Below are positions 35,490 through 46,955 of a stretch of DNA of 64,000 nt, piece after piece. Each line of letters starts with the position of its first letter. Position 1 is the stretch's first letter. The translations under genes were made by a program, and so were the position numbers. The notes below the pieces were generated by a model. The model worked only from the letters and a program-made list of their open reading frames with translations. It was not told where the DNA came from and made no database searches. Source of the stretch: Fistularia commersonii (taxonomy: Eukaryota; Chordata; Actinopteri; Syngnathiformes; Fistulariidae); assembly GCA_037954325.1 (NCBI GenBank), contig JBBMNZ010000030.1, forward strand, positions 4,735,001-4,799,000, read 5' to 3'.

Positions 35490-35612
35490 ATGTGAATGGT
35501 TGCATGTATCCAAGGGTATCAAATGTGAATTAGTGAGTGAATGGTTGTATATGTCTATATGTGACCCCGTGATCGTAAGCGCTGTAGATAATGAATGAAT
35601 GTTTGAACTGGC
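35490..35612 (-). repeat. Family B repeat fragment (minus)
   Basis: AATGTGAATGGTTGCATGTA, GTGAATTAGTGAGTGAATGG and CTGTAGATAATGAATGAATG match the minus-oriented B body and head. It accounts for part of a 164-codon minus frame here. Confidence 0.7.
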
Positions 35613-35951
35613 CTCCATTACTGAATATTGCTGGAGTTCTAATTTATTGTATTTTGATGTATATTATTATATTTAATTTCATGCACAGCATACTTTACAT
35701 TAACATGTATATTGTAGGTATAACGTGCCCGCGTTTACAAAGAAAATTCTGATTGTTTATCGGGAGAGCTGCCGGCCAATGAGAAAAAGGAATATTCTGC
35801 AGCCACTGGCTGATGTACAAATAAATTGCATGTAGCTTAATTTATGGACGCGTGTAAAGACGACAGCAGCCTCGAAAGAGCAATGTTCTTTAGTCTTTAT
35901 TGCCAAAACGAATCAGCTCAACTTTGGAGGTACATAGTTAGGACATGGTTG

Positions 35952-35982
<31 letters not shown>

Positions 35983-36440
35983 TCCTTGAGGCAGGTTTCA
36001 CAGTCAGCGATGGGTTGAGTTGAGCGTGATCAAAGGAACAAAGCGCAGCAGAAGAAATGTGAATATCTTCAGTTTTAAAACACACACACACACACACAAA
36101 CACACTAGCAGAGCTACTTTATCAGTCCCAGGATCTGACTCAACTCCATTTACATATTCAACAAACTGTCACGTTCACAAAAAAAAAAAAGCGCGCCATA
36201 GCCTTGCTCTTATTTATTCATTTTAAATTGAGTAATTTGACGCGTGAATGGTTTATAATACATTTTGACACCGCAACAATATATTCACGTCATAGAAGGC
36301 GCTGTGTTCGACCACAAACGAACATCTGTGTTTTCGCACGTGAGGAAGAGCAAGCAAAAGCGTCCTCGGCTAAATACACTCGTATATTAACTTTTTCATT
36401 GCGCGTTTCGGACTAATTTCACAGGAGTTTACTCCCAGTC
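35613..36440. other. Non-coding DNA with two (AC)n tracts
   Basis: (AC)n at 35955-35982 and (CA)n at 36081-36098; the short frames here depend on them. No gene recognised. Confidence 0.55.
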
Positions 36441-36559
36441 CGGCCCTCGCTGGCCCCCGGCCCGCCGACCCTCACCGCCGCTCCCGCAACCCTCCCTCCT
36501 CCTTCATTTCCGACCACCACATCCTCCTCCCCTTTCTTTCTCCCCCACCACCATCACGC
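36441..36559. repeat. C/T-rich tract
   Basis: Pyrimidine-rich DNA with CCTCCCTCCTCCTTC and CCTCCCCTTTCTTTCTCCCC, directly before an enhancer-like block, as at 25890. Confidence 0.6.
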
Positions 36560-36800
36560 CCCTTGCGATTTATTGCACAGGGCAAGCAGACAGAAGAGAA
36601 ACCTCCCCGCGTGGAACGATCTGTCATCTCAACATTATCAGCAAAACACACCGCCTTCCATATTGTGCTACAAGGGCCTGGGCAAATTGCTATTTTTATG
36701 GGACATGATAAAGGAAATGCTACCTTATGTTCACATTTTTTACTGCCCAGCGCTCGAGCAGGACACGCCATGATTCACTACACTGGAAACTAGTTTGCGC
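36560..36800. promoter_or_regulatory. Conserved-element-like block with a MEF2-like site
   Basis: Unique, low-CpG DNA. Contains CTATTTTTAT at 36690-36699 (close to a MEF2 site), GCGATTTATTGCAC near 36564 and ACATTATCAGC. Frames exist in two plus registers and one minus, which argues against coding. A TG-rich imperfect repeat follows at 36809-36914. Confidence 0.3.
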
Positions 36801-36808
36801 CACTTGAC

Positions 36809-36914
36809 TTGTGTGTGTGTGTGAGTATGTTCTTTGGTGTGTGTATATTCTTGTGTGTGTGGGGGTATTGGTGGTTGTGTGCGTGTCTGTGTGTGTGTGT
36901 GTGTGGGGGGGGGT
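36809..36914. repeat. Imperfect (TG)n/G-rich repeat
   Basis: About 105 bases of interrupted TG dinucleotides ending in a G9-10 run; the poly Cys-Val frames through it are artefacts. Confidence 0.9.
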
Positions 36915-38159
36915 GAATATTGTTGTAAGATTGCCAATCATCAGACGACAGGAATCAACAGATCCTCCAGTCACGTCAGTCAAAACAAACCGAGGGCTGG
37001 AGTCTCGTACGGTCGAGATTAATCAGCGGCAGAAATTACGAGTGATGGATTCATCCGGGGTCTGCGAGCGGCGGAGAGCCACGGCGGGCCGGTGTTCCGG
37101 CGGAGCGAGAAGGATTTTTGCGATGTTTGTCATCGCCCAAACGGTCGGCGAGGGCAAAGGGCAAAGTAAAATTAGTAAGAAAGAGGAGAGGGGAGGAAAG
37201 AGGGGAAACCCATTACCAAGTTCTGCCGGCACGACAAGTGCATGTTGACTTCATCTATCCGCCGCCCCCCCTATTCTTCCCCCTCCCTCCACTCCTCCTC
37301 TCTCCTCTCCTGTCTTCTCCTCTCCTTCAATCCTTCTCTCCCCGAGCCCTCGGCGCGCCTGACAGCCGGCGCCGCACCGAACTGACAGGCCCTCAAACCG
37401 CGGCCAAGAAAGCGAGCATTAATTAAGTCATTGCCGGACTGTAATTTCCTTGAGAAGTTAAAAAAAAAAAAAAAGAAAGGGGGGGAAAAAAAAAAGAAAA
37501 ATTCCTCACACGCGAAAAGGTTACCAAGACCTTTTCTGTGTCAAAATTACCATGCGTCATGAATATTAATGCACTTAATGAAGACAACCTTTGGTTCATC
37601 AAGAATGTTCCAGTAGCAGGTGCCAAGCTGATAAACTCACTCGGTGAGGGGTTGCGTGCGTGTGTGTGTGTGAAAGTGCACGTGCGTGCGTGTGTTTCCT
37701 TCCACTTTTTCTTTATCTCTTTCTTCTTCTTCTGCAGTTTTATGTCAGATCCTCAGAGAGTCAGTTATTTAAATCAACATCCTCCGATCAGAACGCGCTG
37801 CCTCACATGCAAATACACACATCTAAACATCCTCTCCTCGCGTGCACTTCTCCCCGTGTCCTTGGGATCGTCTCTCGGGCCCGTTGACTTTGGTTTGCGG
37901 TGTTTCCGAAAGAATGTCGAATTGAAACGTGAGAGAATAAAAACTAGTTTCAGACCTACAGAGTCGGAAATATCGCTTTACTAGTTGCGCAACTTTTCCG
38001 AGCTCATTACGTTCAGTGACAGACTGGAGTCGGCTACTTGTTAGAAGCCTTTCGGTAAGCGTGGAGTGTTTGGAGATGCTGGTGGAAATCGACGCGTTTC
38101 TCGCCTCCCGGCCCCGGAGTCGAGCTAAACAGCGGGAAATTAAACGTTGGATTGATTGA
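36915..38159. other. Non-coding DNA, CT-rich centre
   Basis: Pyrimidine-rich stretch at 37257-37345, A-rich runs at 37459-37500, an ATGCAAAT octamer at 37807-37814. The 145- and 148-codon plus frames here cross simple repeats and show no known domain. Confidence 0.5.
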
Positions 38160-38834
38160 TTGATGATGTTCGCTTATTGAAGGTGGCTAAGGAGCAGCAC
38201 GGGGGTCCTCGCTCCAGCGGCAAGTGACTCCGCACGTAGCTCGTTTCCTCCTCTAGATGTAAACACATTACGACTCGGTTTTTCAGCTCAACGCCAGCAG
38301 AGTTTAGACAAAACAGTTCTAAGCGGCGTCCAGCTCCGATTCAGTTCCAGGGATGACCCTCCTCCTTCTCCTCCAGGGGAACCTTTCAGTTTCGCATTTC
38401 CACAGACAGTAAGGGAGCGTGGTAGGGAACGGCGTGATGCAAACGTCTGCAAGATGCACCTTAATAGCTCCCCAATCAATAACAAACCAGAGCAAAGAAG
38501 AGTAAGACAACTCAGAAAACATGGAAGGCCATGTTCTACACCGTGGACTATCAGACGTGTTTTTATCTTCTCCTTACACAAGCTAACGTCACACTAACTT
38601 AAGCTGTAAAGAAGAGCTTGGACTTTTACCATTTTATCCCAAGAAAACAGCTGACCAGTGATCATGATTTTTTTTTTTTTTTTTTTAATGTCGCAACACA
38701 GCGTGACTTACGAGTTCTACCACCACCAAGCACTTATCTAGTTCTCTATAGAACCATAAAAAGACCCTGCTCCGGAGCAGGAGCTAAATGGGTCTAGAAA
38801 CTGAGGTCCATGGTTCTGGTTATAGGAACAAATA
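38160..38834 (+). repeat. Dispersed element family R, copy 3
   Basis: Most complete R copy by eye: GGCGTGATGCAAACGTCTGC, AAGATGCACCTTAA, AAGAGCTTGGACTTTTACC, AAGAAAACAGCTGACCAGTG, CTTACGAGTTCTACC, CTATAGAACCATAAAAAGAC and CTCCGGAGCAGGAGCTAAA. A T20 run at 38668-38687 is inserted where copies 1 and 2 have ordinary sequence. No protein homology recognised. Confidence 0.6.
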
Positions 38835-39107
38835 TTAAAACGGAATAAGTTTGGCAGAATTTTGAGGAGAATGAGACCTCTAGCAGGGCTCGATTGGAAT
38901 ATACAGTACGATCAATGTAATGATTATAAAAATGTGTATCAATGAAATTTGTTCGTAATACCGGTTCGTGTGTTAATGCAAATGTACCTACAGCATACAC
39001 TGATTAAGAGGCAGAGTTGGACATCGTATATGTGTGTGCATGTATGCATTTTAAATTCATTATTTTTAAGCTCCACATGACTGAAAATATAGTAATTTTG
39101 CAGTTGG
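38835..39107. other. AT-rich unique DNA
   Basis: No repeat or gene recognised between the R copy and the SINE. Confidence 0.45.
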
Positions 39108-39330
39108 ACGGGTAACTGTGGCTCAGTTGGTAGAACAGGGCGTCCCTCCAATCAGAAGGTTGGCGGTTCGATTCCCAGCTCTTCCTGTCTACGTGTCAAA
39201 ATGTGGGCGAGACGCCGAACCCCAAGTTCCTCCAAACGTGCCAGCCATGCCCTCAGCAAACGGGTGAATGCTAACTTTTGCAAACGAACGACAATTTGTG
39301 GAACTGCTTAGACCGTTCACGATGTACTGG
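39108..39330 (+). mobile_element. tRNA-derived SINE, copy 1
   Basis: The tRNA-like head carries an A box TGGCTCAGTTGG (39119-39130) and a B box GGTTCGATTCC (39165-39175), the internal Pol III promoter. The AAAATGTGGGCGAGACGCCG then AACCCCAAGTTCCTCC body is the degraded form of the ...GGGCAAGACACTGAACCCCA segment of common fish SINEs. The usual tRNA cloverleaf cannot be completed, so it is not a working tRNA gene. Confidence 0.75.
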
Positions 39331-41008
39331 TCCCTCAGGTGGCCTCATTTATCTCAGTAAATATGTTAAGCTGAGTTAAAGTACCGCATCATTTCAGTGA
39401 CAATACTTCACTTCCTTTTGAGCGTTGAAAAGCTCCAAGTTCGAAGACGCAAAAAGTGCTTGGCAGCAAAATGAAAACAATGGACGCAGTCAGGTTTCCA
39501 GCAAAATAGAAATACGATCCATATATTTGCTATGCCTTCGGTTTCCCACCTTCCACGGGCAAATTGAAGAATCTCCAGTGCGCATGAAGTAACTCCTCCC
39601 ACGAGGTCATATTGACACATGTAATCACACCAGGTACTCCCTCCTAATCGGTTGCATCCGAATGCATGTGCTCAGCGCGCCCTACGCTTGTTTATTCTTG
39701 ACCGCCGAGCGTCAGCCGTGTTTGCCGCTTTTCCTCTGCGATTTTTCCGACACTGCGGACGAACGGAGGAACGACGACGGCCGAGCTGCGTTTGAGCGGA
39801 AAATACGTCTCCGCCCGTTCTTGGCGGAGGCCTTTCATCGCCGCGTTCTGGATGAGCTGGTTCCGTCGTCATCGTCCTCCTCTTCTCCCTCCTCCTCCTC
39901 CTTCCCGCCGCATCCCGCGCAACCGCTGCCTATTATTTCCGTCGTGTAATTGAGATGCAGAAACATTGACAGAACTCATTTACGACGATGGAGAACTGTG
40001 TAATGTGGAAGGGAACACAGATTATTACATCAATGCGCGCGCCCGCTCGCACACGCACCCACACACACACACTCATGGGCGCGCGCTCGGAGGGCATGCA
40101 CGCATGTTAGTAAAAGAGAATGTAATTTGGCACCATGTTTGAAGAGGCTCTTCAATTGTTCTGCAAGGATTTGCACCCGGGGTCTCGTGCAGAAGCAGAG
40201 ACGGGGATGAGCGGAGGGAGAGCGGCGTCCTCTGTGATTGCTTCCTGCGATCCGTTTGGGTCCCTGCGAGGTTGTGCACAGGTGTTTATTACGAAGGCCG
40301 AGCGTCTGTGAGCATCTGGCTATTGAAATGGGACGGCTTCCGTCGGCTACTCCCTTTCATTACGGCGGCGAGTCGCACTGAACAAGATGGTAACAAAGAA
40401 AAGGCTGAAATGCTGAAAGGTTTATTTTGGACAAAATAGAATTCTAATTCATGTGTGTTTTTTTTTTTAAATCTCCCCTGAATATCATTCTTTCTGCATC
40501 AGGCTGACAAAGAAGTGGTTTATTTTCTTGAGACAAAGGGCCTCACTCACTCACTCACTCTCTCTCACACACACACACACACACACTGAGGTCTGCTGTC
40601 ATACACCTCTCATTAATTCCTACCTGTCAGCCGGCTCCCCTTACCGTATCGGCCCCCCGAAAGGTGACAGCTTTCCAATGACTGACAAAGACTCTTTAGG
40701 TGATACAGAGGATCCCTAGCAACCGCCAGCTTCTGTAAAGTACCCCTCAAATGTCACTTTTGCCGTCCTGAGACATGAGCACGCACGCACACACACACAC
40801 ACACACACACACAGACGTACAAGCCCACACGCAGTATTTTTAAAACAGAGGACAGCTCTCAAGCCTTCAACCATTCCTGACATCCAGAGGCTGTGGATGT
40901 CACAGAGGCCTCAGCTCTTAAAGCTTTTAACATCCGAGAGAGACGGCGTTGTTTGACAGCGCTATTGGTGAATGCTATTGTTGCGTGTCGTTCCAACCCC
41001 CCACCCCG

Positions 41009-41041
<33 letters not shown>

Positions 41042-42002
41042 CCTCTCATGTGTATTGGATTTACTTGTTTTTACTTTTTCTGTTGGAAGAGGCAAGATAA
41101 GGAAGAGCAAGGAACAGGAGCAAACTTTATGGCACGCCGAGCTACATCATCGAGAGGGGAGGTGCACGGAACACCCTCGTGAATTTGATTGAATCATGCT
41201 AAAGTCTCTTTTAACGGCATCAATATTTGCTCATTTTTTTTTGAGCGAGCACCCCAGGGACTTTTGTGGGGGGGGTTGAAGGCTGATCTCTCCCTGCTGA
41301 GTCATTTATATGCAGCAAAAGGAGAGTCATGTTTTATTTGTGCAAGATAGCTCTAACCTCAACAGCGACAAAGCACACTCCTGCCGGGGGAAAAGTGCCG
41401 CCGATGTGCACGACGGACCATTTTCTGAAACGCAGGAAAATTCTGTCCAGTTTGCATGAAAATACCATGAGGTCGTGCAACTGGCATGTTGAAATAGCGC
41501 CAGGGTTAAAGGGGTATTTACCAGTTTACGCATGGCTTACACCTTATGTGTTTCTTACAGTCTTTACGGTGATGTAACGCAATCAATAACAAAAAGATGA
41601 GCTCCAACAAAATTGGAAAAAGGAAACCTGGAAGGCAAACGATCACCAGAGCGGGATTGGCGACAGAGACCGTATTTGCTGGCGGTGCGGATGAACTGAA
41701 ACGGAGAAAGGCGTCCTGATTTGTGGATGGTGGAACTGCGGGCAGAACATCCCAGCGTGGACGATGTCAGCTCTCCAACGAATCAAGACCGAGTGGAGAA
41801 GGAAAAGCGATGGACTGAAATGGCAGAGGCTCCGCAAATACCTGGTGGAAGCATTACATGGGAGTTGTAGTCTTGTAATCCAGTCTGAGCTGAGTCTTAA
41901 AGCTCTAAAAGCGAGTTTTTAGATATAGGCAGGTGTGAGGTGGTAGATTTCCATGACACTTTTCCAAATCTTTTCCCAGTCTTTAGATGTATGGCTGGCA
42001 TT
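39331..42002. other. Non-coding DNA with several (CA)n tracts
   Basis: Perfect (CA)n tracts at 40566-40586, 40788-40814 and 41009-41037. A 95-codon frame at 39662-39949 ends in a serine run from TCC repeats. The stretch 41580-41840 is unique with no recognised domain. No gene supported. Confidence 0.5.
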
Positions 42003-42320
42003 TGAAACATTCGTTCATTGATAATCTGTACTCGGGGTCATGATGACGGCTGTCTTTGGGAAAGAGGCAGCGTTCATCCTGGACCGGTTGTCAGCCAATC
42101 ACAGGATCACATACGGCGATGTCACTTAGAGAAATGCAATGTTCACTGTCACTCACGGCATATAAACGTACAACCATTCGCTGAGTCATTCGTGCATCTG
42201 GACAATTTAAGGTCTCCAAGGAACTGGGTGTTTTTGGCCTTCAAGAGGAGTCCTATTCAGACTCACGTGCACAGCAAGCCCATCTGAATTAAACCCGTAA
42301 ACGCTAACCGCTGTGGTCCA
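42003..42320 (+). repeat. Family B repeat (plus, diverged)
   Basis: TTCGTTCATTGATAATCTG head, TGGACCGGTTGTCAGCCAAT, ACGTACAACCATTCGCTGAG, CTGGACAATTTAAGGTCTCC and AACGCTAACCGCTGTGGTCC end follow the full family order. It is among the longest plus copies. Confidence 0.7.
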
Positions 42321-43762
42321 GCCAAGGAGATTAGACATTCACAAAAAGATAGGAAATTTAGTTTACACTTGTACAGAAACTCTTGTACACAAGAAAATGT
42401 TGTGATCCTGAAAGAAACCTTGTTCAAGAATTGAATTTAAATGAGAAGAATTCTATTTCCTTTATTAAGGTCTGTGCAATAAGTTGCCTCGCTTTCAGGC
42501 CCCGTTTCTGTGTTTGCTAAGGAACAAAAACTTCTAACAAAAGTGCCTCCTTGCGCTCTTACGTGCACATCGATTAGCGTGGCTGACACACAGAGGGGGA
42601 CGTGCACGTTCTTCATTTCCGCCTTCCGTCGGTGTTATCAATTACCATTTTTGTCCGCAGCATTCAGGATCGGTTTCTGCTCTCCGTCGTCGGCGATGAT
42701 GATGTAAAGAGTCCCGTCTCGTTTTGATTCATGTGCTACAACGAACGCAACATTCAACATTCAATGGCACGTGCGCGGCTAAGAGATATTCTCCGCCGAT
42801 GTCCAAGGACACACACTGCGGTCGACAATGATTTCATTGAATTGGTTCGGAAAGGAGATGACTTTTTTTTTTTTTTTTTTTTTTTTTTTCACACACCACG
42901 GGCATCGTCATCGCTAAATCGCTGAAAATGTATTGCACGGATGTAGGTTGATGAATGAAGGCCATCCATGGGAAGTACACTTGTGTTCTCACTGCTTGTT
43001 CAAAACATAATTTAAAAGATGCCACAAGGAGTGATCACAGTATTTCTTGTCTTTATTTAATGCCTTATATGCTTTATATGCTATCAAGGTTTTTGGTAAC
43101 AGGCTATATTTGTAGTCCTTATCCTATGATAAATTAAATTGAATGGTCAAACATCTGAAAACATCTGTATCGAGAGCAGGTAAAGCATTGAAGTATAAAA
43201 CATCACAAAGTAGTTATCGCACTCCTCAGCCTTCCACCTCTGTGCTGTTTCTTTTTTTTTTTTTTCCTTTTTGTGTGTGTGAAAGAGAGAGAGCGAGAGA
43301 GAGAGAGCTTATCGAATTAGCCGGTATCACACACACTGTGATTGAAATGAAAATCGCAACAGGATGTCACTGTCACTTTCTGCACGCTGCTTTTTTTTCC
43401 ACTTTTTTTTTTTTTTTTACTGGCATGGTTTGCGAGGGCAGAGGCGCTCATTTGTAACCACGAGGGTGACGTTTTGGGACACGGAATCCTGAAAAGGTTC
43501 GATGCCGTTTGATCCGATAGAGGGGTTGACTGGGTGTTGAGTACAACATCATAGAAAAAGTCAATTTGTGTTTCAGACTCACTAAATCACATAAACATGT
43601 TTAAAATGTATCAACCGGCTTCTTTAGATTTAAAGCTTTTAGATCAATAAGGAGAGCGAGAGAGAGAAGGTTCATTTACAAGTCATTTCTTCTTTAGCTG
43701 TGATGAATTTAGCACTAAAGTTCAAGACGTCATTTTAAGACCCTAAATTGGAGACCCAAAGG
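42321..43762. other. Non-coding DNA with long T run
   Basis: T27 at 42863-42889, T-rich 43251-43266 and 43402-43418, GA-rich 43286-43309. No gene recognised. CCCAAAGG at 43755-43762 is the left target duplication of the next element. Confidence 0.5.
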
Positions 43763-44247
43763 CAGGGGTTGGCAAACTTTTTGGCTCAGGGGCCGCATTG
43801 ATTTTTAGAATTTGACAGACAGGCCGGGTCAGAACAAGATACGGTACATATAAAAAAAATTTTTTTAAAAACGCATTTGTTAACAATACATATCAGACTC
43901 GTCTATTTGCTTTGAAAATAAAACCAGGTTGGTTTTGAAAGCTCTGACGTTTGCTTGCATTTCATGCACAAACCAGTTTTCCCCTTCACATCAAGCTCAT
44001 TCATGTGTCAGTATGTCCACAGTAAAGGCTAAATCCCAAAGCCAATCTGTGTCATTCAGCTCAGGAAAATTCACAATTGTTCTCAAGTTGCTCCAAAAAA
44101 TGAAATACTATCTTGTTTGAGCTTCCACACTCTTAGATCATTCAATCATTCGCATCAAGTATGAATTCTGTGCCAATCTTTGGCGGGCCGGATTAAAAAG
44201 ACCAACGGGCCGGATGTGGCCCGCGAGCCGTAGTTTGCCCACCCCCG
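43763..44247. mobile_element. hAT MITE with 8-bp target duplication (7/8 match)
   Basis: A 485-bp element from CAGGGGTTGGCAAACTTTTT to CGTAGTTTGCCCACCCCCG with GGGCCGGATGTGGCCCGCG near the right end. Flanks CCCAAAGG (43755-43762) and CCCTAAGG (44248-44255) differ at one base, consistent with an older hAT insertion. The interior is AT-rich and encodes nothing recognisable. Confidence 0.85.
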
Positions 44248-44255
44248 CCCTAAGG

Positions 44256-44395
44256 TGTGTGAATGATGTTTGAGTCCAAACATCATCTGAATGAAAGGTT
44301 ATTTCACGTGTGGATATGATATGTGAAATAAAGAGTGAATGATCGTATGCCTTCATATAACTTGCGAAATGAGTGAGTGAATGGTTAGTTCATCT
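44256..44395 (-). repeat. Family B repeat fragment (minus)
   Basis: Tandem-like ATGTGAAATAAAGAGTGAAT and TGCGAAATGAGTGAGTGAAT units, matching the iterated body of the minus family B copies. Confidence 0.6.
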
Positions 44396-44765
44396 CTATC
44401 GTTCTTCAAACCCCTTCCTAGTAAGCGAATGACTTTATTAACTCATGAATGACTTAACTTACTTTTTGATCAGCTGTTAAGCTTGTTAGGTTGAAAATGC
44501 TCTTCCACCGAAGACCTACAAAAAGAGCGGAGCGTTCCTCGTCACATGAGAACCTGAGAAAACCTTGCGATCCCGTCCGTTTCAAACAGTTCCCATCTTA
44601 GAAAATCCCCTGAAACACGTGTCGCTCCGTAAACATCACGCGGAGTTAATAGATGCTGCTCATTTGACTGTGAGCTCCAGCTGTCGGGTCAGAAAAATCT
44701 GAGTGGGGAAAATAAAATAGAGAGAAAGAGAGAGAGAGAGAAAAGCAGGTGATGTTAAGATACGT

Positions 44766-44797
<32 letters not shown>

Positions 44798-45429
44798 CCC
44801 CAGAAACCAATTATCACAGGAAATGGAGCAAAAATGATTTCACATTTTAATGCATGCAGTGTGTGTCATGCATGTCAGTAAACCAGAGTAAACCAGATGA
44901 TTATATTCAGTAAACAGCCGGGATGTGGCCGAGGGCCGCCGGCAAATCGCCGTCTCATTTAATGCACTCGGTTTTGTGCGGCGAAAAGGAACCTCGTGCA
45001 GGTGTAGATTTGTGAGCGTTTCTGTTTTTTACCACACGGTCTCACGTTGACCTTCAACAAAGCAGCCTTTATGAGGCTTCTAAATGTTGGTCCAAGTCGT
45101 GAGGACAATAACCTCCTCAAACGGAAGCGCAGGTTTAGCAAATATCGCAGCATGTGGCGGTCGGGAATGAAATATCTCCGATGTGTGTCTTCGCTTGTAA
45201 CACTTTAATACGTTTGAGCTGAACGGACTCTCCTCTTCCTCCCTTTATCTGTAATTTTACCGTTCCTAATTCTTCCCCCATGGCCCCGGCCAATCTGAAC
45301 TCTGAACCTCGGCGCCGGATCGTAATGGAAATTTTTCCACAGTTTTTACATCGTGTGAGACGGAGGGAACTATCGGACGTTAAAAATGAGGAATGTGGCA
45401 GAGGTCCGCGGCTCGGGGGTTCCCTGCAG
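44396..45429. other. Unique non-coding DNA
   Basis: GA-rich tract at 44716-44744 and T25 at 44767-44791. Frames at 45135-45531 overlap on opposite strands, have no recognised domain and run into the next block. Confidence 0.45.
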
Positions 45430-45735
45430 AATTTAATTATGCAAGCCATTGTAGCATTCCTCAAAAGTTCACGGTGCATGAAAAAACTTAATATGCATGG
45501 CCTTCACCTTTACAGGCTCATAAAAGTGTAGCGTTGTGCTTAATTTTTTTATAATGTGTCCGGGATAATTTATTAAGAGCAGCATATGTTAATAATGCCC
45601 TACATGGGAGAGACTTTAAAAAAGTCTGGTTTGATGTCCACTCACACGACCGCAGAAAGGTCAATAATATTTTTAATGGTGCTCTGGTGATCTGCATATT
45701 CTTACACATCGCACTTTGACCCGTAACTGGTATTA
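45430..45735. promoter_or_regulatory. Conserved-element-like block with TTTAATTATGCA
   Basis: TTTAATTATGCA at 45433-45444, GGGATAATTTATTAAGAGC, ATGTTAATAATGCCC and GGTATTAATACTG supply several homeodomain/POU-like cores in 300 repeat-free bases. The same 12-mer recurs at 59237-59248. Confidence 0.35.
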
Positions 45736-46100
45736 ATACTGTATTTAATGTAGAGCATTTTTGTGGCCCGGTGGGGGGGAGGAAAAAAAAAAAAAAAAAG
45801 CACGAGATGTCCGTCCGGATATCTTCAAAAAGAAGGAATTGAACGCAACATTTCTGATCGTTGGCGGGACGGTTCGCGCGTCCGCCTCATAGCAAGGATG
45901 TCCCTGTTTCGAATCCTACAGGGGCGCCTTTCTTTCTGTGTGAGTATCCACGTTCTCCCCCCATGTCTGCGTAGGTTTCCTCCAGGTTCTCCGGTTTCCG
46001 CCCATAGTCCAAAAAAGAAGACCCTAAACGGCACAGACATGTGAATGAGGGGGTGAACGGCCAGAAGTCTCCCAATGAAACGTAACTGAGACAGTGAAGA
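45736..46100 (-). repeat. Family B repeat (minus), tail half
   Basis: From about 45865: CGCGTCCGCCTCATAGCAAG, CATGTCTGCGTAGGTTTCC, GTTCTCCGGTTTCCGCCCAT and ATGTGAATGAGGGGGTGAAC. An A17 run at 45782-45799 precedes it. The body continues at 46505 after about 400 bases of other DNA. Confidence 0.65.
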
Positions 46101-46504
46101 GTTTTATTTCTCTGCTGGCTGCAGGCCACAGCAGCTTCTTCCTGTTTGTTTTTCCTTCTGGCCAAAAGTTGAAAAACTCCACTTTTGTGTTGGAACTGGC
46201 GCTCGCAACAACAGCAAGGTAATAACACAAGTATCACTCAGTTACTGAACATTCTCATTTCATTGATGTTGCTGCTGTAAGCATTTATCTGCTGCTTTCT
46301 TTTTCCATTTTTGCACAAAAAAGTTAAAATTGTTTTCATAGATCAAATTGTTTGGAATGTCTACGTTGTTTATTTTTCAATTTCCACATTTTGTAATATT
46401 TCTAAACCACTGCTTTCTAACTTATAATGTACCTACAAACTTGACCGCAATGTCTACTTTCTCCTCTGCAAAATGGAAATTTCCCCACTGCAAGACAATT
46501 AACT
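46101..46504. other. Insert or diverged DNA splitting a family B copy
   Basis: Unrelated to family B on either side; no terminal repeat or coding potential recognised. Confidence 0.35.
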
Positions 46505-46591
46505 TTTCTAACATGTGAATGAGAAAGTGAAGAGTTGCAAGTCTCCAAATGACGTGTGAATGAACAGTTGAATGGTTGCATATCTCCATAT
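46505..46591 (-). repeat. Family B body fragment (minus)
   Basis: ATGTGAATGAGAAAGTGAAG and GTGTGAATGAACAGTTGAAT units. It ends at the target duplication CTCCATAT of the following hAT. Confidence 0.65.
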
Positions 46592-46818
46592 CAGCGATCC
46601 ACAACCTTTTTTGTACTAGGGATCAGTTTCATACATGAAAATGTCAGTTCCCAGTATTCAATCTAAATACGATTACACTTTTTATTCAGCAATTACACTA
46701 TTAAGTGCGGCAGTCGTTTTTCAAAATAAGCTCCGGAAGGTCCAATGAAAAAACTATCATGTGAGAGATTGATGTGCAGGCCGATACCAGTCCGGGGAGT
46801 GTGTGTTGGTGACCACTG
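46592..46818. mobile_element. Small hAT MITE nested in family B
   Basis: A 227-bp element from CAGCGATCCACAACCTTTTT to GTTGGTGACCACTG. The ends are inverted repeats of the CAGTGGTCCCCAACC hAT type, and GCCGATACCAGTCCGGG is the usual subterminal motif. Flanks CTCCATAT (46584-46591) and CTCTATAA (46819-46826) match at 6 of 8 positions. Confidence 0.75.
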
Positions 46819-46918
46819 CTCTATAAGACGTGTGGAAACCAGGCTGGAGTTTATAGCATCCATCGCGGCGTCGGTCACTTCATGCTCAGGGATCAACCAA
46901 GCAAAGAAACTCTCGGCC

Positions 46919-46955
<37 letters not shown>

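Noticed and set aside
35124..35618. 164-codon minus-strand frame
   Set aside because: Its N-terminal third is family B repeat and it has no known domain.
39119..39175. Possible tRNA gene
   Set aside because: A and B boxes are present but the cloverleaf cannot be completed and the SINE body follows; it is a tRNA-derived SINE.
46093..46536. AGTGAAGAGTT duplicated on both sides of a 400-bp insert in family B, resembling a target-site duplication
   Set aside because: Family B itself contains tandem GAGxGTGAAxAGTT units, so the duplication is expected without any insertion.
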